Made by a program: the position numbers and the translations under genes
In this document: piece by piece, positions 1 to 7,844 of the stretch
How positions within the stretch are numbered: the stretch's first letter is position 1
Layout: each line of letters opens with the position of its first letter
The notes under the pieces: generated by a model
The model's database searches: none
Seen by the model: only the letters and a program-made list of their open reading frames with translations
What the model was told of the DNA's origin: nothing
Source: Eubacterium sp.
GTDB lineage: Bacteria; Bacillota; Clostridia; Lachnospirales; Lachnospiraceae
Length of the DNA stretch: 39,652 nucleotides
Direction: 5' to 3'
Assembly: GCA_022791495.1 (NCBI GenBank)
Contig: JAAVZE010000090.1
Coordinates: 1 to 39,652 of the forward strand

Positions 1-406
1 CTTCAGAATCCACCAGAATGCCTTCCTTTGTCACCAGAAAACTTCCGTCCCTGGTATATCTGGTGGAAGTTTCTCCTCTCGAATTCGTGTAATTTATCGT
101 GAAAAATCCATTCCCGCTCAGTGCCAGATCAAAATTCCCCCCGGTGTTTCTCACCGATCCCTGGGTATAATCTGTATACACCTCACCAATTTTCACACCC
201 AGACTCATCGTGCCGATGGCCTCGTTGTGATATGCCTGAGATCCGTCTCTAATCTTAATTGTCAGCAACTTATCAAATGCCTGGCTGCTCACACTTTCCT
301 GCTTATACCCGGCAGTATTTGAATTCGCCAGATTATTTGAGATAACATCCAATCGATTTTGTTCGTTGACCATCACTGTCCACGAAGTATAAAGACCTCT
401 TAACAT
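1..406 (-). CDS. Flagellar rod / hook-basal body protein, FlgF/FlgG (FlhO-like), partial
   Basis: Minus-strand frame starting at the ATG at 404-406 with AGGAGG 4-9 nt upstream; it runs off the left edge, so only the first 135 residues are visible. The N-terminus MLRGLYTSWTVM followed by RLDVISNNLANSNTAGYK is the flagella basal-body rod signature (NNLANxxTxGYK). Further on, GNFDLALSGNGFFTI and RYTRDGSF match the central FlgG/FlgF region. Proteins of this family polymerise into the rod of the flagellum, outside the membrane. The gene begins 14 nt after mbl on the same strand, the order of mbl-flhO-flhP in Bacillus, so FlhO-like is the best call; FlgF and FlgG cannot be separated from this fragment. 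Confidence 0.9.
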   Translation of the reverse strand, partial: MLRGLYTSWTVMVNEQNRLDVISNNLANSNTAGYKQESVSSQAFDKLLTIKIRDGSQAYHNEAIGTMSLGVKIGEVYTDYTQGSVRNTGGNFDLALSGNGFFTINYTNSRGETSTRYTRDGSFLVTKEGILVDSE

Positions 407-420
407 GATTTTCCTCCTCT

Positions 421-1407
421 TCAGCTCTCATTGGTCGTTCCGCTCAGGAACTCCACATACTTACCGGTACCAATGGCCACTGCTGTCATTGGCTCCTCCG
501 CTGTCATGGTGGTGATACCTGTCTTGCTCTCGATCAGCTCTTCCAGGCCATACAAAAGGCTTCCTCCACCGGTCAGCACAATACCGCGGTCTGCGATGTC
601 TGCTGCCAGCTCCGGCGGTGTCTTCTCCAAAACACTGTGAACCGCTTCTACAATCTGCAGCGTCGTGTCCTTCAGTGCCTCTTCTGTCTCCTCGGAAGTG
701 ACTGTGATGGTCTTTGGCAGACCGGTCACCAGGTTTCGTCCACGGACATCCACTTCCTCCACTTCCGGTCTCGGAAATGCAGAACCAATGCGGATCTTTA
801 TGTCTTCAGCAGTTCTTTCACCGATCAGGAGGTTGTGTCTTTTTCTCATATATCTAACTATGGCATCATCAAAGTCATCCCCTGCGATCTTAATGGAGGT
901 ACTTACCACCGTCCCGCCCAGGGAGATCACTGCGATATCTGACGTTCCGCCCCCGATATCCACGATCATGTTTCCACAGGGTCTCGCGATATCAATCCCT
1001 GCACCTATCGCAGCAGCAATAGGCTCTTCGATAATCTTAACATCTCTGGCACCTGCCTGAAATGCCGCATCCTCTACGGCCTTTCTCTCCACCTCTGTGA
1101 CACCGCTGGGCACACATATACTGATCAGCGGCTTACGGAATCTTTGCTTGCCAACTGCCTTTTGAATAAAATATTTAAGCATCTTCTCCGTCACAGTATA
1201 GTCGGAGATGACTCCCTGTCTCAACGGACGGACCGCCACAATGTTTCCCGGTGTGCGGCCGAGCATCAGTCTCGCCTCTTCACCGATCGCCTTGATTCTG
1301 TTCGTATCTCTGTCAAATGCAACCACACTAGGCTCCTTCAGTACAACACCCTTGCCTTTCACGTATACAAGAATACTCGCTGTACCCAGATCTATTCCAA
1401 TGTCCAT
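421..1407 (-). CDS. mbl: MreB/Mbl-family rod-shape actin homologue
   Basis: 328 residues, the normal length for MreB/Mbl. The start ATG follows a GAAAGGAG ribosome site. Motifs seen: phosphate-1 loop DIGIDLGTAS at the N-terminus, phosphate-2 IVDIGGGTSDIAVISLGG near residue 150, and the adenosine motif GIVLTGGGSLLYGLEEL near residue 277. The family forms ATP-dependent filaments under the membrane that guide cell-wall synthesis in rod cells. The rod gene just downstream on the same strand matches the B. subtilis mbl-flhO context, which is why mbl is preferred over mreB; no mreC or mreD is adjacent. Confidence is high for the family, lower for the paralogue name. Confidence 0.88.
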   Translation of the reverse strand: MDIGIDLGTASILVYVKGKGVVLKEPSVVAFDRDTNRIKAIGEEARLMLGRTPGNIVAVRPLRQGVISDYTVTEKMLKYFIQKAVGKQRFRKPLISICVPSGVTEVERKAVEDAAFQAGARDVKIIEEPIAAAIGAGIDIARPCGNMIVDIGGGTSDIAVISLGGTVVSTSIKIAGDDFDDAIVRYMRKRHNLLIGERTAEDIKIRIGSAFPRPEVEEVDVRGRNLVTGLPKTITVTSEETEEALKDTTLQIVEAVHSVLEKTPPELAADIADRGIVLTGGGSLLYGLEELIESKTGITTMTAEEPMTAVAIGTGKYVEFLSGTTNES

Positions 1408-1505
1408 GACTTTCTCCTTTCTTAGCTCTCCCTAAATTTATCCATGTATTTTCTCTATCATCTATTTTCCCCAAATCCTGTGTCAAGTAAACATACCTAA
1501 TTTTT

Positions 1506-1533
1506 ATTATAAACCGAATCCGGCAATTTTCAA
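1506..1533 (-). promoter_or_regulatory. Promoter upstream of mbl
   Basis: On the minus strand there is a -35 TTGAAA (1528-1533), a 16-bp spacer and a -10 TATAAT (1506-1511). A second possible promoter, TTGACA (1481-1486), 16 bp, TAGATG (1459-1464), lies nearer the gene. Both would read through about 100 or 50 nt of leader into mbl. Confidence 0.6.
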
Positions 1534-1602
1534 AGGTTTTTTTGCAAAATTAATATATAATTTACATTTTGAGGTTTTCTGCACGAACAATATCGCCCGC
1601 TT

Positions 1603-2976
1603 TTAATCCTCTTCTGCTAGAGCAGCCTGTATCATAAGAGCACACTCGATCCTTTTTTTCTGTAACTGGCAGCCGATCTCATAAGGTTTATTAATGTCCT
1701 GATGCATATTAAATGCATTTGCAGCACATCCGCCGCTGCAGTAAAACCTGGCAAAACAGTTCCGGCACTCCTCTTTGGCATACACATTGCAGAGTTTAAA
1801 CTCATCCCGGATCTCTGTATTTACAATCCCATCTTCCACATTTCCCAGAAGAAAATCCTCATTTCCCACAAACTGATGGCATGGGTACAGGTCTCCCCAG
1901 GGTGTAACTGCCAGGTATTCCGTCCCGGAACCACAGCCAGATAATCTCTTATAAACACAGGGACCTCCCGTGAGATCAATCATATAGTGAAAAAAGTGAA
2001 ATCCTCTGCCTTCCTTTTTTCTTTTGATCATTTCCTGGGCCAGTCTGTCATACCCCTCGCAGATCACCGGTATATCTTCTTCACGGATGGCATAGGGCTC
2101 CTCTGGTCCCGCCACCACCGGCTCCACTGAGATCTGTTCAAATCCCTGGTCCGCCAGATGCAGCACATCCTCCACAAAATCCAGATTGTAGTGGGTAAAT
2201 GTTCCCCGCACATAGTACTTCTGTTGACTGCGGCTTTCTGCCACCTTCTTAAATTTATCGAGGATCAGATCGTAACTGCCATCCCCATTTTTATTGGGAC
2301 GCATATAATCATGCACTTCTTTTCTGCCGTCGATACTAAGGACGATATTATCCATCTCCCGATTGGCGAATTCTATGATTTCATCATTCAGCAATACCCC
2401 ATTGGTGGTAAGTGTAAATCGGAAATGCTTGTCATATTCTTCCTCCAGACTCCGACCATATGCCACCAGCTGTCTGACTACCTCAAAATTCAATAATGGC
2501 TCACCGCCAAAAAAGTCCACTTCCAGGTTCCGTCTGCCGCCAGAATTCTCCACAAGAAAATCCAATGCCTTTTTTCCCACTTCAAAACTCATCAGAGAAC
2601 GGTCACCCTTGTACTCTCCCTCACCGGCAAAACAGTAACGGCAGGAAAGGTTACAGGCATGGGCAATGTGAAGACAAAGAGCCTTCACTACCGTCTGGCG
2701 CTGTTTAAAATCAATTACACCCTCTTTGTAAGTATCCTCTGTAAATAAGGTTCCCTCTTCTTTCAACTGCTCTAAATCATTAAATAATTCCCCCAGCTCT
2801 TCCTCTGTGATCCCTTCATCACTATACTCTTTGCAGATGATCTCCGTAATTTCTTTTTTTCCTTTTTCTTCATACATGCCGATCACATCATATGCCACAT
2901 CATCTACCACATGAACAGAGCCACTATTTACATCCAGAACTATATTATATCCATTATTTTTATATTGATGAATCAT
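1603..2976 (-). CDS. scfB: SCIFF peptide radical SAM/SPASM thioether maturase
   Basis: About 457 residues. An in-frame ATG at 3003 exists, but the internal ATG at 2976 (MIHQYKNNGYNIVLDVNSGS) begins as this family does and is preceded by GGGGAAGAAAG, so it is chosen. An N-terminal peptide-binding (RRE-like) region is followed by the radical SAM CxxxCxxC motif (CNLSCRYC, about residues 108-115), the FFGGEP strand, and a C-terminal SPASM region whose cysteines include CGSGTEYL, YPCHQF and CRNCFARFYCSGGC. Such enzymes bind a radical SAM 4Fe-4S cluster plus auxiliary clusters and form thioether bonds from cysteine to an acceptor residue in the SCIFF peptide. The precursor gene lies 124 nt upstream on the same strand, which fixes the identity. 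Confidence 0.93.
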   Translation of the reverse strand: MIHQYKNNGYNIVLDVNSGSVHVVDDVAYDVIGMYEEKGKKEITEIICKEYSDEGITEEELGELFNDLEQLKEEGTLFTEDTYKEGVIDFKQRQTVVKALCLHIAHACNLSCRYCFAGEGEYKGDRSLMSFEVGKKALDFLVENSGGRRNLEVDFFGGEPLLNFEVVRQLVAYGRSLEEEYDKHFRFTLTTNGVLLNDEIIEFANREMDNIVLSIDGRKEVHDYMRPNKNGDGSYDLILDKFKKVAESRSQQKYYVRGTFTHYNLDFVEDVLHLADQGFEQISVEPVVAGPEEPYAIREEDIPVICEGYDRLAQEMIKRKKEGRGFHFFHYMIDLTGGPCVYKRLSGCGSGTEYLAVTPWGDLYPCHQFVGNEDFLLGNVEDGIVNTEIRDEFKLCNVYAKEECRNCFARFYCSGGCAANAFNMHQDINKPYEIGCQLQKKRIECALMIQAALAEED

Positions 2977-3040
2977 TTTTCTTTCTTCCCCGCTATCTTC
3001 CATCTTTCAAAGCATATCCCAATCTCGCTAACGCAAGAAA

Positions 3041-3075
3041 GGACTTTGCTTGATTTTTGCAAACCAAACAAGTCC
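3041..3075 (-). terminator. Hairpin between scfA and scfB, possible attenuator
   Basis: Read on the minus strand, GGACTTGTTTG (3065-3075) pairs with CAAGCAAAGTCC (3041-3052) with one bulge and one G-U pair, giving an 11-bp stem with a 12-nt loop. It is followed by TTTCTTG, a weak U-tract. It could trim transcription so the peptide is made in excess of its maturase. The function is inferred. Confidence 0.45.
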
Positions 3076-3100
3076 TCTATTGCTCAGATTCTTATGTCAA

Positions 3101-3241
3101 TTATTTGTTCTCACAACTCTGGTTCCCAACGGTACAGGACGTCTTACATGCAGACTGGCATGATGTCTGGCATTCGCCGCAGCCGCCTTTTTTTACAGTA
3201 TCTTTGAGATTTTTTGATGTAAGTGTCTGAATTCTTTTCAT
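3101..3241 (-). CDS. scfA: SCIFF ribosomally made peptide precursor (six cysteines in forty-five residues)
   Basis: A 46-residue gene. It starts at the ATG at 3239-3241 after GAAAGGAAG and stops with TAA at 3101. The N-terminal leader MKRIQTLTSKNLKDTVKKGG is followed by a core with Cys at 21, 24, 28, 32, 36 and 43, exactly six, interspersed with Thr and Ser (CGECQTSCQSAC, then KTSC). This is the SCIFF family (TIGR03973), almost universal in Clostridia, whose cysteines are crosslinked by the maturase encoded just downstream. The biological role of the mature peptide is not established. Confidence 0.95.
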   Translation of the reverse strand: MKRIQTLTSKNLKDTVKKGGCGECQTSCQSACKTSCTVGNQSCENK

Positions 3242-3282
3242 GATTGTCTTCCTTTCTTCGATACGTTTCCAATATTATTAGT

Positions 3283-3311
3283 AGTATATCACAAAAAGAA
3301 CAGGATTTCAA
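3283..3311 (-). promoter_or_regulatory. Promoter of the SCIFF cassette
   Basis: Minus-strand -35 TTGAAA (3306-3311), exactly 17 bp, then -10 TATACT (3283-3288). It sits 42 nt upstream of scfA and downstream of the TIGR04086-like gene, so the cassette can be transcribed on its own. Confidence 0.7.
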
Positions 3312-3323
3312 CTAAGAATCAAG

Positions 3324-3698
3324 CTATTTTATTCCGGACCGGATCATTCCTCCCAGCATTCCTGAGAAAATACAGACCAGGAACGCCGTAAGCATCCCCG
3401 GCATCTGCGCTGCTACACTTTGATTCCAGATGGCACTGACACAGTATACCACCGCAAAATACACAAGGCCCAGCAGACCACCGCCCAGATATCTTTTTTC
3501 TTCCAGTCCACCACTGAAAAGGAATCCTCCCGCCAGACAGGAAATCACATATGTAAACAAAATCCCCCCATTGGCCCCTGCCATAGACATCTTGCATTTA
3601 TACATGATAAAAGACAACACCAGCAGCACGACCGCAGTCAAAATATACGCCACCAGAATGCTTTTCAGCATTTTTACAGCTTTTGTTTTGATATTCAT
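3324..3698 (-). CDS. Small integral membrane protein, TIGR04086-like
   Basis: About 124 residues. A TTG at 3719 opens the frame, but the ATG at 3698 (MNIKTKAVKML) has GGAG 8 nt upstream and is preferred. Four hydrophobic segments are visible: ILVAYILTAVVLLVLSFIMY, NGGILFTYVISCLAGGFLFSG, GLLGLVYFAVVYCVSAIW and MLTAFLVCIFSGMLGGMI. The length, topology and position directly upstream of scfA fit the TIGR04086 membrane family, as I recall it from clostridial genomes; its function is unknown. It has the same orientation as the SCIFF genes but a separate promoter lies between, so co-transcription is possible and not required. Confidence 0.7.
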   Translation of the reverse strand: MNIKTKAVKMLKSILVAYILTAVVLLVLSFIMYKCKMSMAGANGGILFTYVISCLAGGFLFSGGLEEKRYLGGGLLGLVYFAVVYCVSAIWNQSVAAQMPGMLTAFLVCIFSGMLGGMIRSGIK

Positions 3699-3734
3699 TC
3701 TCATCGCTCCATATCTCAAACTTTATTATTTTTT

Positions 3735-3740
3735 ATTATA
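3735..3740 (-). promoter_or_regulatory. Possible -10 for the TIGR04086-like gene
   Basis: TATAAT on the minus strand 37 nt upstream of the chosen start. No convincing -35 lies 16-18 bp further upstream, so this is a weak call. Confidence 0.35.
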
Positions 3741-3766
3741 TGAGTCTACCAATTCTAATATGCTTA

Positions 3767-3775
3767 TGCTATAAT
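3767..3775 (+). promoter_or_regulatory. Extended -10 promoter of the PHP gene
   Basis: TGCTATAAT is an extended -10 element (TGnTATAAT) without a clear -35. It is about 100 nt upstream of the PHP gene, whose ribosome site AAGGAGG is at 3863-3869. Confidence 0.5.
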
Positions 3776-3877
3776 AGTTTGTTGAAAGCGGATTGTGAAG
3801 CATATGACATGACATTAAATAAATGCTAATTTGATTAAAATGGATAAATATAGATATATAGTAAGGAGGCATAATAA

Positions 3878-4729
3878 TTGAGATATATAGATTTACACGT
3901 ACACTCCACCTGCTCAGACGGTACACTTACGCCGGAAGAACTGGTACTTCGGGGAATAAAAAATGATCTTGTGGCATTTGCCCTCACTGACCACGATACC
4001 GTAGACGGAGTCGCCAGGGCAATGCGCAAGGCGGAGGAACTGGACCAGCATATTCAGGTGATCCCGGGAGTAGAACTTTCCTGCCAGTATCCGGCTGCCT
4101 CTGACCAGGATGTAGAGATCCACATTCTGGGCTATAACATTGACCATACGAATCCTGCTCTGGTCTCCACCTTAAAAAAAGTAGCTGAAGAAAGGGACAA
4201 CCGCAACAAAAAAATGTGTGAAAATCTTCACAATGCCGGATATCCCATTACCTACCAGGAGCTGACAGAAAAATTTGGCGACATGATACTGACCAGAGCT
4301 CATTTCGCCAAACTATTATTAGAAAATGGTGGTGTTCCCTCTATGGACGCAGCCTTCAAGACCTGTCTTGCTATAGACAGCCCTTATTTTGTAAACCGTG
4401 AATATTTAACACCAGAAGGCGCCATTCAGCTCATTAAAGAAGCGGGCGGCATCCCTGTACTGGCACACCCCCTTCTATATAAGCTGTCCGTCAGCCAGAT
4501 CCGAAAGATGCTTGAAACACTCAAAACCTATGGCATCCGGGGAATCGAAGCCCTCTACTCACGAAATCATGGGACCGATGAGGCATTTGTGCGCAAGCTG
4601 GCAAAGGAATATGACCTTTTTATCACTGGTGGATCTGATTTTCACGGTGACAACAAACCGGATATCGAGATGGGCACTGGGACCGGAAATCTGAGGATAC
4701 CGGTCATGCTATTGGAGAATTTAAGATAG
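3878..4729 (+). CDS. PHP-domain phosphoesterase (YciV/TrpH, RNase AM-like)
   Basis: 283 residues starting at TTG with AAGGAGG 8 nt upstream. Metal-binding PHP motifs are visible: HVH at 7-9 in DLHVHSTCSDGT, TDHD at 37-40, PGVE near 64, an ILGY strand with a His before it, LAHP near 189 and GSDFHG near 252. This set is typical of the PHP family related to E. coli YciV, which includes 3'-phosphatases of nucleoside 3',5'-bisphosphates and a 5'-3' exoribonuclease acting on short RNAs. The exact substrate cannot be read from sequence. It is a single gene, convergent with thiE and overlapping its end by 9 nt. Confidence 0.85.
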   Translation: MRYIDLHVHSTCSDGTLTPEELVLRGIKNDLVAFALTDHDTVDGVARAMRKAEELDQHIQVIPGVELSCQYPAASDQDVEIHILGYNIDHTNPALVSTLKKVAEERDNRNKKMCENLHNAGYPITYQELTEKFGDMILTRAHFAKLLLENGGVPSMDAAFKTCLAIDSPYFVNREYLTPEGAIQLIKEAGGIPVLAHPLLYKLSVSQIRKMLETLKTYGIRGIEALYSRNHGTDEAFVRKLAKEYDLFITGGSDFHGDNKPDIEMGTGTGNLRIPVMLLENLR

Positions 4730-5389
4730 CCGGCCAGGCGGCTGCCTTTTTATCCCTTCTAGTTTACCCACCATTTGCTCCGCTGCCCCGGTGATGTCTT
4801 TTGCTCCGATCACAGCGGAAATAACCGCCACACCATCCACACCGGTCCCCTGGAGTTTTTCCACATTTCCATGGTTTACGCCGCCGATGGCCACCATCGG
4901 GATCTTTACAGCGTTTCTTATTTTAGTAAGCTCCTCAATGGATACATGATGGGTGTCTGCTTTGGTAGATGTGCCAAATACGTCTCCCACACCGATGTAA
5001 TCTGCACCATCTTTTTGCGCCTGAAGTGCCAGCTCCGCATTGTAGGCAGACACCCCGATGATCTTATCCTGACCGAGAAGTTCTCTCGCCGTCATAGCCG
5101 GAATATCTTTCTGGCCCAGATGAACCCCGTCTGCATCCACTGCCAGAGCAATATCAATCCGGTCGTTTATAATCAGCGGGATTTCATAGGCATCTGTCAC
5201 TTCTTTTACACTATGGGCAATCTCCAAAAAATCTCTGCCGGAACAGTCCTTTTCCCGCAGCTGAACAACCGTCGCTCCCCCTTTGATGGCAAGCTCCACT
5301 GCCTCTTCAATAGAATCTGTAGTCATAAGTTCTCTGTCTGTGCAGAGATAAAGAGTATAATCCACTCGTGGTTTCATATGCTGTGTCAC
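4721..5389 (-). CDS. thiE: Thiamine-phosphate synthase
   Basis: 222 residues, usual length for ThiE. It joins the HMP pyrimidine diphosphate and the thiazole phosphate to give thiamine monophosphate. TIM-barrel motifs are visible: VQLREKD (42-48), IINDRIDIALAVDADGVHLGQ with the diphosphate-binding ND, YIGVGDVFGTSTK, and the phosphate-binding AIGGVN plus GVAVISAV. The GTG start overlaps the stop of the upstream CBS gene by 4 nt (GTGA), implying translational coupling; a second in-frame ATG lies four codons on. No TPP riboswitch is seen at this gene, and it is the last gene of a long operon otherwise unrelated to thiamine. Confidence 0.92.
   Translation of the reverse strand: MTQHMKPRVDYTLYLCTDRELMTTDSIEEAVELAIKGGATVVQLREKDCSGRDFLEIAHSVKEVTDAYEIPLIINDRIDIALAVDADGVHLGQKDIPAMTARELLGQDKIIGVSAYNAELALQAQKDGADYIGVGDVFGTSTKADTHHVSIEELTKIRNAVKIPMVAIGGVNHGNVEKLQGTGVDGVAVISAVIGAKDITGAAEQMVGKLEGIKRQPPGRLS
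4728..4752 (+). terminator. Terminator of the PHP gene, inside the 3' end of thiE
   Basis: AGCCG (4728-4732), loop GCCAGG, CGGCT (4739-4743), then GCCTTTTTA. This is a short GC-rich stem with a T-run, beginning in the PHP stop codon and lying within the last codons of the convergent thiE. Confidence 0.55.
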
Positions 5390-5817
5390 TCCTTTTCCTC
5401 CACCTTTTTTTTCAATTCCGATATCCGGTCCCTAAAATGCTTAATGACGGACTGTCTGGTGATGATCCCCACAAACAGGCCGCGGTCGTCCACCACCGGA
5501 ACAAAGTTCTGATTAAGCACACGCTCAAGCAGATCCTCTACGGTGGCACTGACTTTCACCGGATGGTTCCAGTCTTTTCGCAAAATATCCTTAACCAACT
5601 CCTCATCCAGATGTTTCAGGTCACCTTCATTGTTGCGAAAAATCCCCCGCAAAAAATCTCCCTCATTGATGGTTCCTACATAGTACCCCTCATGGGAGAG
5701 CACCGGCGACGCTGTATAGCTGTGGCTGCGCATCTTTTCCAGGCCCTGTCTGATCGTATCGTCATCATATAAATAGGAAACTGATTTTTTCGGTTTTAGT
5801 AAAAAAAGTATATTCAT
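5386..5817 (-). CDS. CBS-domain pair protein
   Basis: 143 residues forming one Bateman module: CBS1 about 8-64 (SVSYLYDDDTIRQGLEKMRSH, then SHEGYYVGTINEGDFLRG) and CBS2 about 75-130 (PVKVSATVEDLLERVLNQNF, then VDDRGLFVGIITRQSVI). Stand-alone CBS pairs of this type often bind adenine nucleotides or c-di-AMP (as in CbpA/CbpB); which ligand is used here is not visible. It ends with a charged tail (RISELKKKVEEKE). It lies 4 nt downstream of the coiled-coil membrane gene and is coupled to thiE, so it belongs to the same transcript as the actin-fold gene cluster. Confidence 0.85.
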   Translation of the reverse strand: MNILFLLKPKKSVSYLYDDDTIRQGLEKMRSHSYTASPVLSHEGYYVGTINEGDFLRGIFRNNEGDLKHLDEELVKDILRKDWNHPVKVSATVEDLLERVLNQNFVPVVDDRGLFVGIITRQSVIKHFRDRISELKKKVEEKE

Positions 5818-5821
5818 ACAT

Positions 5822-7054
5822 TCATCCCTCCAAATCCCTGTCTTTCAACATATCTTCGATTTCCTGTGCGTACTCTGGCTTTTTATTTCGGATCCGTTCC
5901 AGTTCCTGGATAAAATCCTGCATAATTCCATTGTTATAATCGATCTGGGCCCGGAGCTTCTGACGCTGCTCATTGAGCTCATGCCGGACTTCAACCATCT
6001 CTCTCGGATCCACGATAGCATTTGCCCTGCCAAGCCACAGATCCCGGTCTTTGACACCGAGCTTATTCAGCTCCGCCAGAAGAATCTCATTTTTTTCGTT
6101 CAAAAGAAAGGCTTCTTCCCGTTGTCTTGCCCACTCCCGTTTTGCCTTGCGGTACTGGTCGTAAACAAATTCCAGTTCCGTCACATTCCGCACACGATAT
6201 TTGGTACACATATAATCTATGGTTCTTGTGTTGTTTACATACTTAATCCTGACCCGGTTTGAAAAAGAGATAGCGCGGTTGCATCTTCGCTCTGTGAGAA
6301 CCATATCTCTTCGGTTTTTTCCAGCCTCGATAACGATAATGAGCGTCACCACAAAGGCAAATGCAGCCGTGGCGATAAATGGCACACGTATATCGGTCTC
6401 AAACACCACCAGTATCGTCACGAGAAGGATTCCAAATAATGCCAGCATAAAGCCAAGCACCTTGCTTACCAGCTGCAGCGTACTCTGCTTCCGGATGATA
6501 TCCCTCTTATCCCTCAGCAGCATCCTTTTTTCCCCGTCCAGCTGCCGCATATCGTGTTTGATCTTGATCTGATAATCCTCATATTCCTTTAATTTTGAGA
6601 TATCATCCTCTACCTTAGGTTCAAAATTTTCCATGGCTGCCCTCTGGGCATCCGTAAATTTATAACGGCGTCCCTTTCGTTTTTCCCGTTCTGCTGTCAG
6701 CTCTACAATGGCAGACGCAATATCCTTCAACACCGCTTTTTCTTCTTCTAATGCCTGATCCATCAGCTGAATATCTTTCAGATAAGAAGTCACCTGTCCA
6801 TACTCCGCCTTGATTTCCCCGCACTGCCGTTTCGCTTCGCGGATTCCATCATATAATCTCTGAATATAATCCAGCCGGATCGACTTATTCGCCAGATCAA
6901 CTTTTTCTTTTTCCAGCTTTATCTGCTCTGGTATGGCTTCCAAGTCGTTCTCTACGCCTTCCGCCTCTGTACCGTTTTCCATTTCGGCTTCTGCCGCCGG
7001 CTGTTGACCTCCCTTTTCTTTTTTCTTACTGCGAAACCATCGCAATCCCATCAT
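5822..7054 (-). CDS. Coiled-coil membrane protein of the actin-fold cluster, function unknown
   Basis: 410 residues. The N-terminus is basic then acidic (RSKKKEKGG, then EAEMENGTEAEGVEND), followed by a long heptad-like helical region (about 40-190), two closely spaced membrane segments (VLGFMLALFGILLVTILVVF and VPFIATAAFAFVVTLIIVI, about 199-242), and a second charged coiled-coil to the C-terminus. There is no signal peptide, so both coiled coils probably face the cytoplasm around a membrane hairpin. The start overlaps the upstream gene by 29 nt. I recognise no named family. In context it is likely the membrane anchor or stalk of the complex formed with the neighbouring actin-fold protein; this is inference. 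Confidence 0.8.
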   Translation of the reverse strand: MMGLRWFRSKKKEKGGQQPAAEAEMENGTEAEGVENDLEAIPEQIKLEKEKVDLANKSIRLDYIQRLYDGIREAKRQCGEIKAEYGQVTSYLKDIQLMDQALEEEKAVLKDIASAIVELTAEREKRKGRRYKFTDAQRAAMENFEPKVEDDISKLKEYEDYQIKIKHDMRQLDGEKRMLLRDKRDIIRKQSTLQLVSKVLGFMLALFGILLVTILVVFETDIRVPFIATAAFAFVVTLIIVIEAGKNRRDMVLTERRCNRAISFSNRVRIKYVNNTRTIDYMCTKYRVRNVTELEFVYDQYRKAKREWARQREEAFLLNEKNEILLAELNKLGVKDRDLWLGRANAIVDPREMVEVRHELNEQRQKLRAQIDYNNGIMQDFIQELERIRNKKPEYAQEIEDMLKDRDLEG

Positions 7055-7829
7055 TTACACCCCCATCTGAATAAGCGGACCGAAGCTCATTTTTACAGCG
7101 GTTGATGAACTCATCCCCACCACCGTCATCCTTCCCCCCGGTTTGCGCATCGATATAATTTTGTCTTAATTGTTGTAATTCTTCTTCAGTCTTTCCAAAA
7201 GAACTACCCTCCTGTGCAAACTGCTCCTCCTGACCATTGAGCAGCAACGCGTACAAATACTGTTGAAGGGACTGTTCCTTATGATTTCTGGCATATGCCT
7301 CCTTGAATCCATTGGCAGCTTCCCGGAAGGAAGATACATGAAACAAAGCAATTGCCTGATTGTGGAGAAGATTCCCATACTCCTCCGTTGAAAAATGTTC
7401 TGCCATCTCTCCATAGAGAAGCTGTTTATACTCCTGCAGGCTCCTGCCATACTTGCCGGCACGAAGATATTGATCTGCCTTTATCTTGTTCTTCTCATGG
7501 GCCGGGAGATTTTCAATCTTCTTCATCACCGTTACCAGCTGCAGGATCTCCTTTTCTTTGTAATAATCACAGGAGCACATCAATGTAACTACCAGATCTT
7601 TGAGGTCGTTCTTTTTCTGAATCAGCACGCGCATTTTTTCTGCCAGTGCCTCCAGGTCTGCCTGTTCACTGAGCCATTCCACCAGCTTCTCGTCAAAAAA
7701 CTCTTCTGTTACGCTGTATATATGATGATACATATAATAACAGAGTTCCTCCAGCGAATACACCGGCATCTCTGAGATAGGAATAATATAGGGCTCCTTT
7801 GCCAGTGCTCCCTTGCACATAATAAACAT
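7026..7829 (-). CDS. All-helical TPR-like protein of the actin-fold cluster
   Basis: 267 residues, no signal peptide or membrane segment. After an N-terminal alpha-rich part (SLEELCYYMYHHIYSVTEEFFDE), residues about 115-215 contain helix-turn-helix pairs like tetratricopeptide repeats: KADQYLRAGKYGRSLQEYKQLL, GNLLHNQAIALFHVSSFREAANGFKEAYARN, and QSLQQYLYALLLNG. Such repeats usually bind partner proteins. It starts 15 nt after the actin-fold gene (AAGGAAG ribosome site) and overlaps the next gene, so it is made together with both. Family and function are unknown to me. Confidence 0.78.
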   Translation of the reverse strand: MFIMCKGALAKEPYIIPISEMPVYSLEELCYYMYHHIYSVTEEFFDEKLVEWLSEQADLEALAEKMRVLIQKKNDLKDLVVTLMCSCDYYKEKEILQLVTVMKKIENLPAHEKNKIKADQYLRAGKYGRSLQEYKQLLYGEMAEHFSTEEYGNLLHNQAIALFHVSSFREAANGFKEAYARNHKEQSLQQYLYALLLNGQEEQFAQEGSSFGKTEEELQQLRQNYIDAQTGGKDDGGGDEFINRCKNELRSAYSDGGVNDGIAMVSQ

Positions 7830-7844
7830 TTCAAATCGCTTCCT

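Noticed and set aside
4721-5389. TPP riboswitch at thiE
   Set aside because: thiE overlaps the upstream CBS gene and there is no leader or TPP-aptamer-like sequence.
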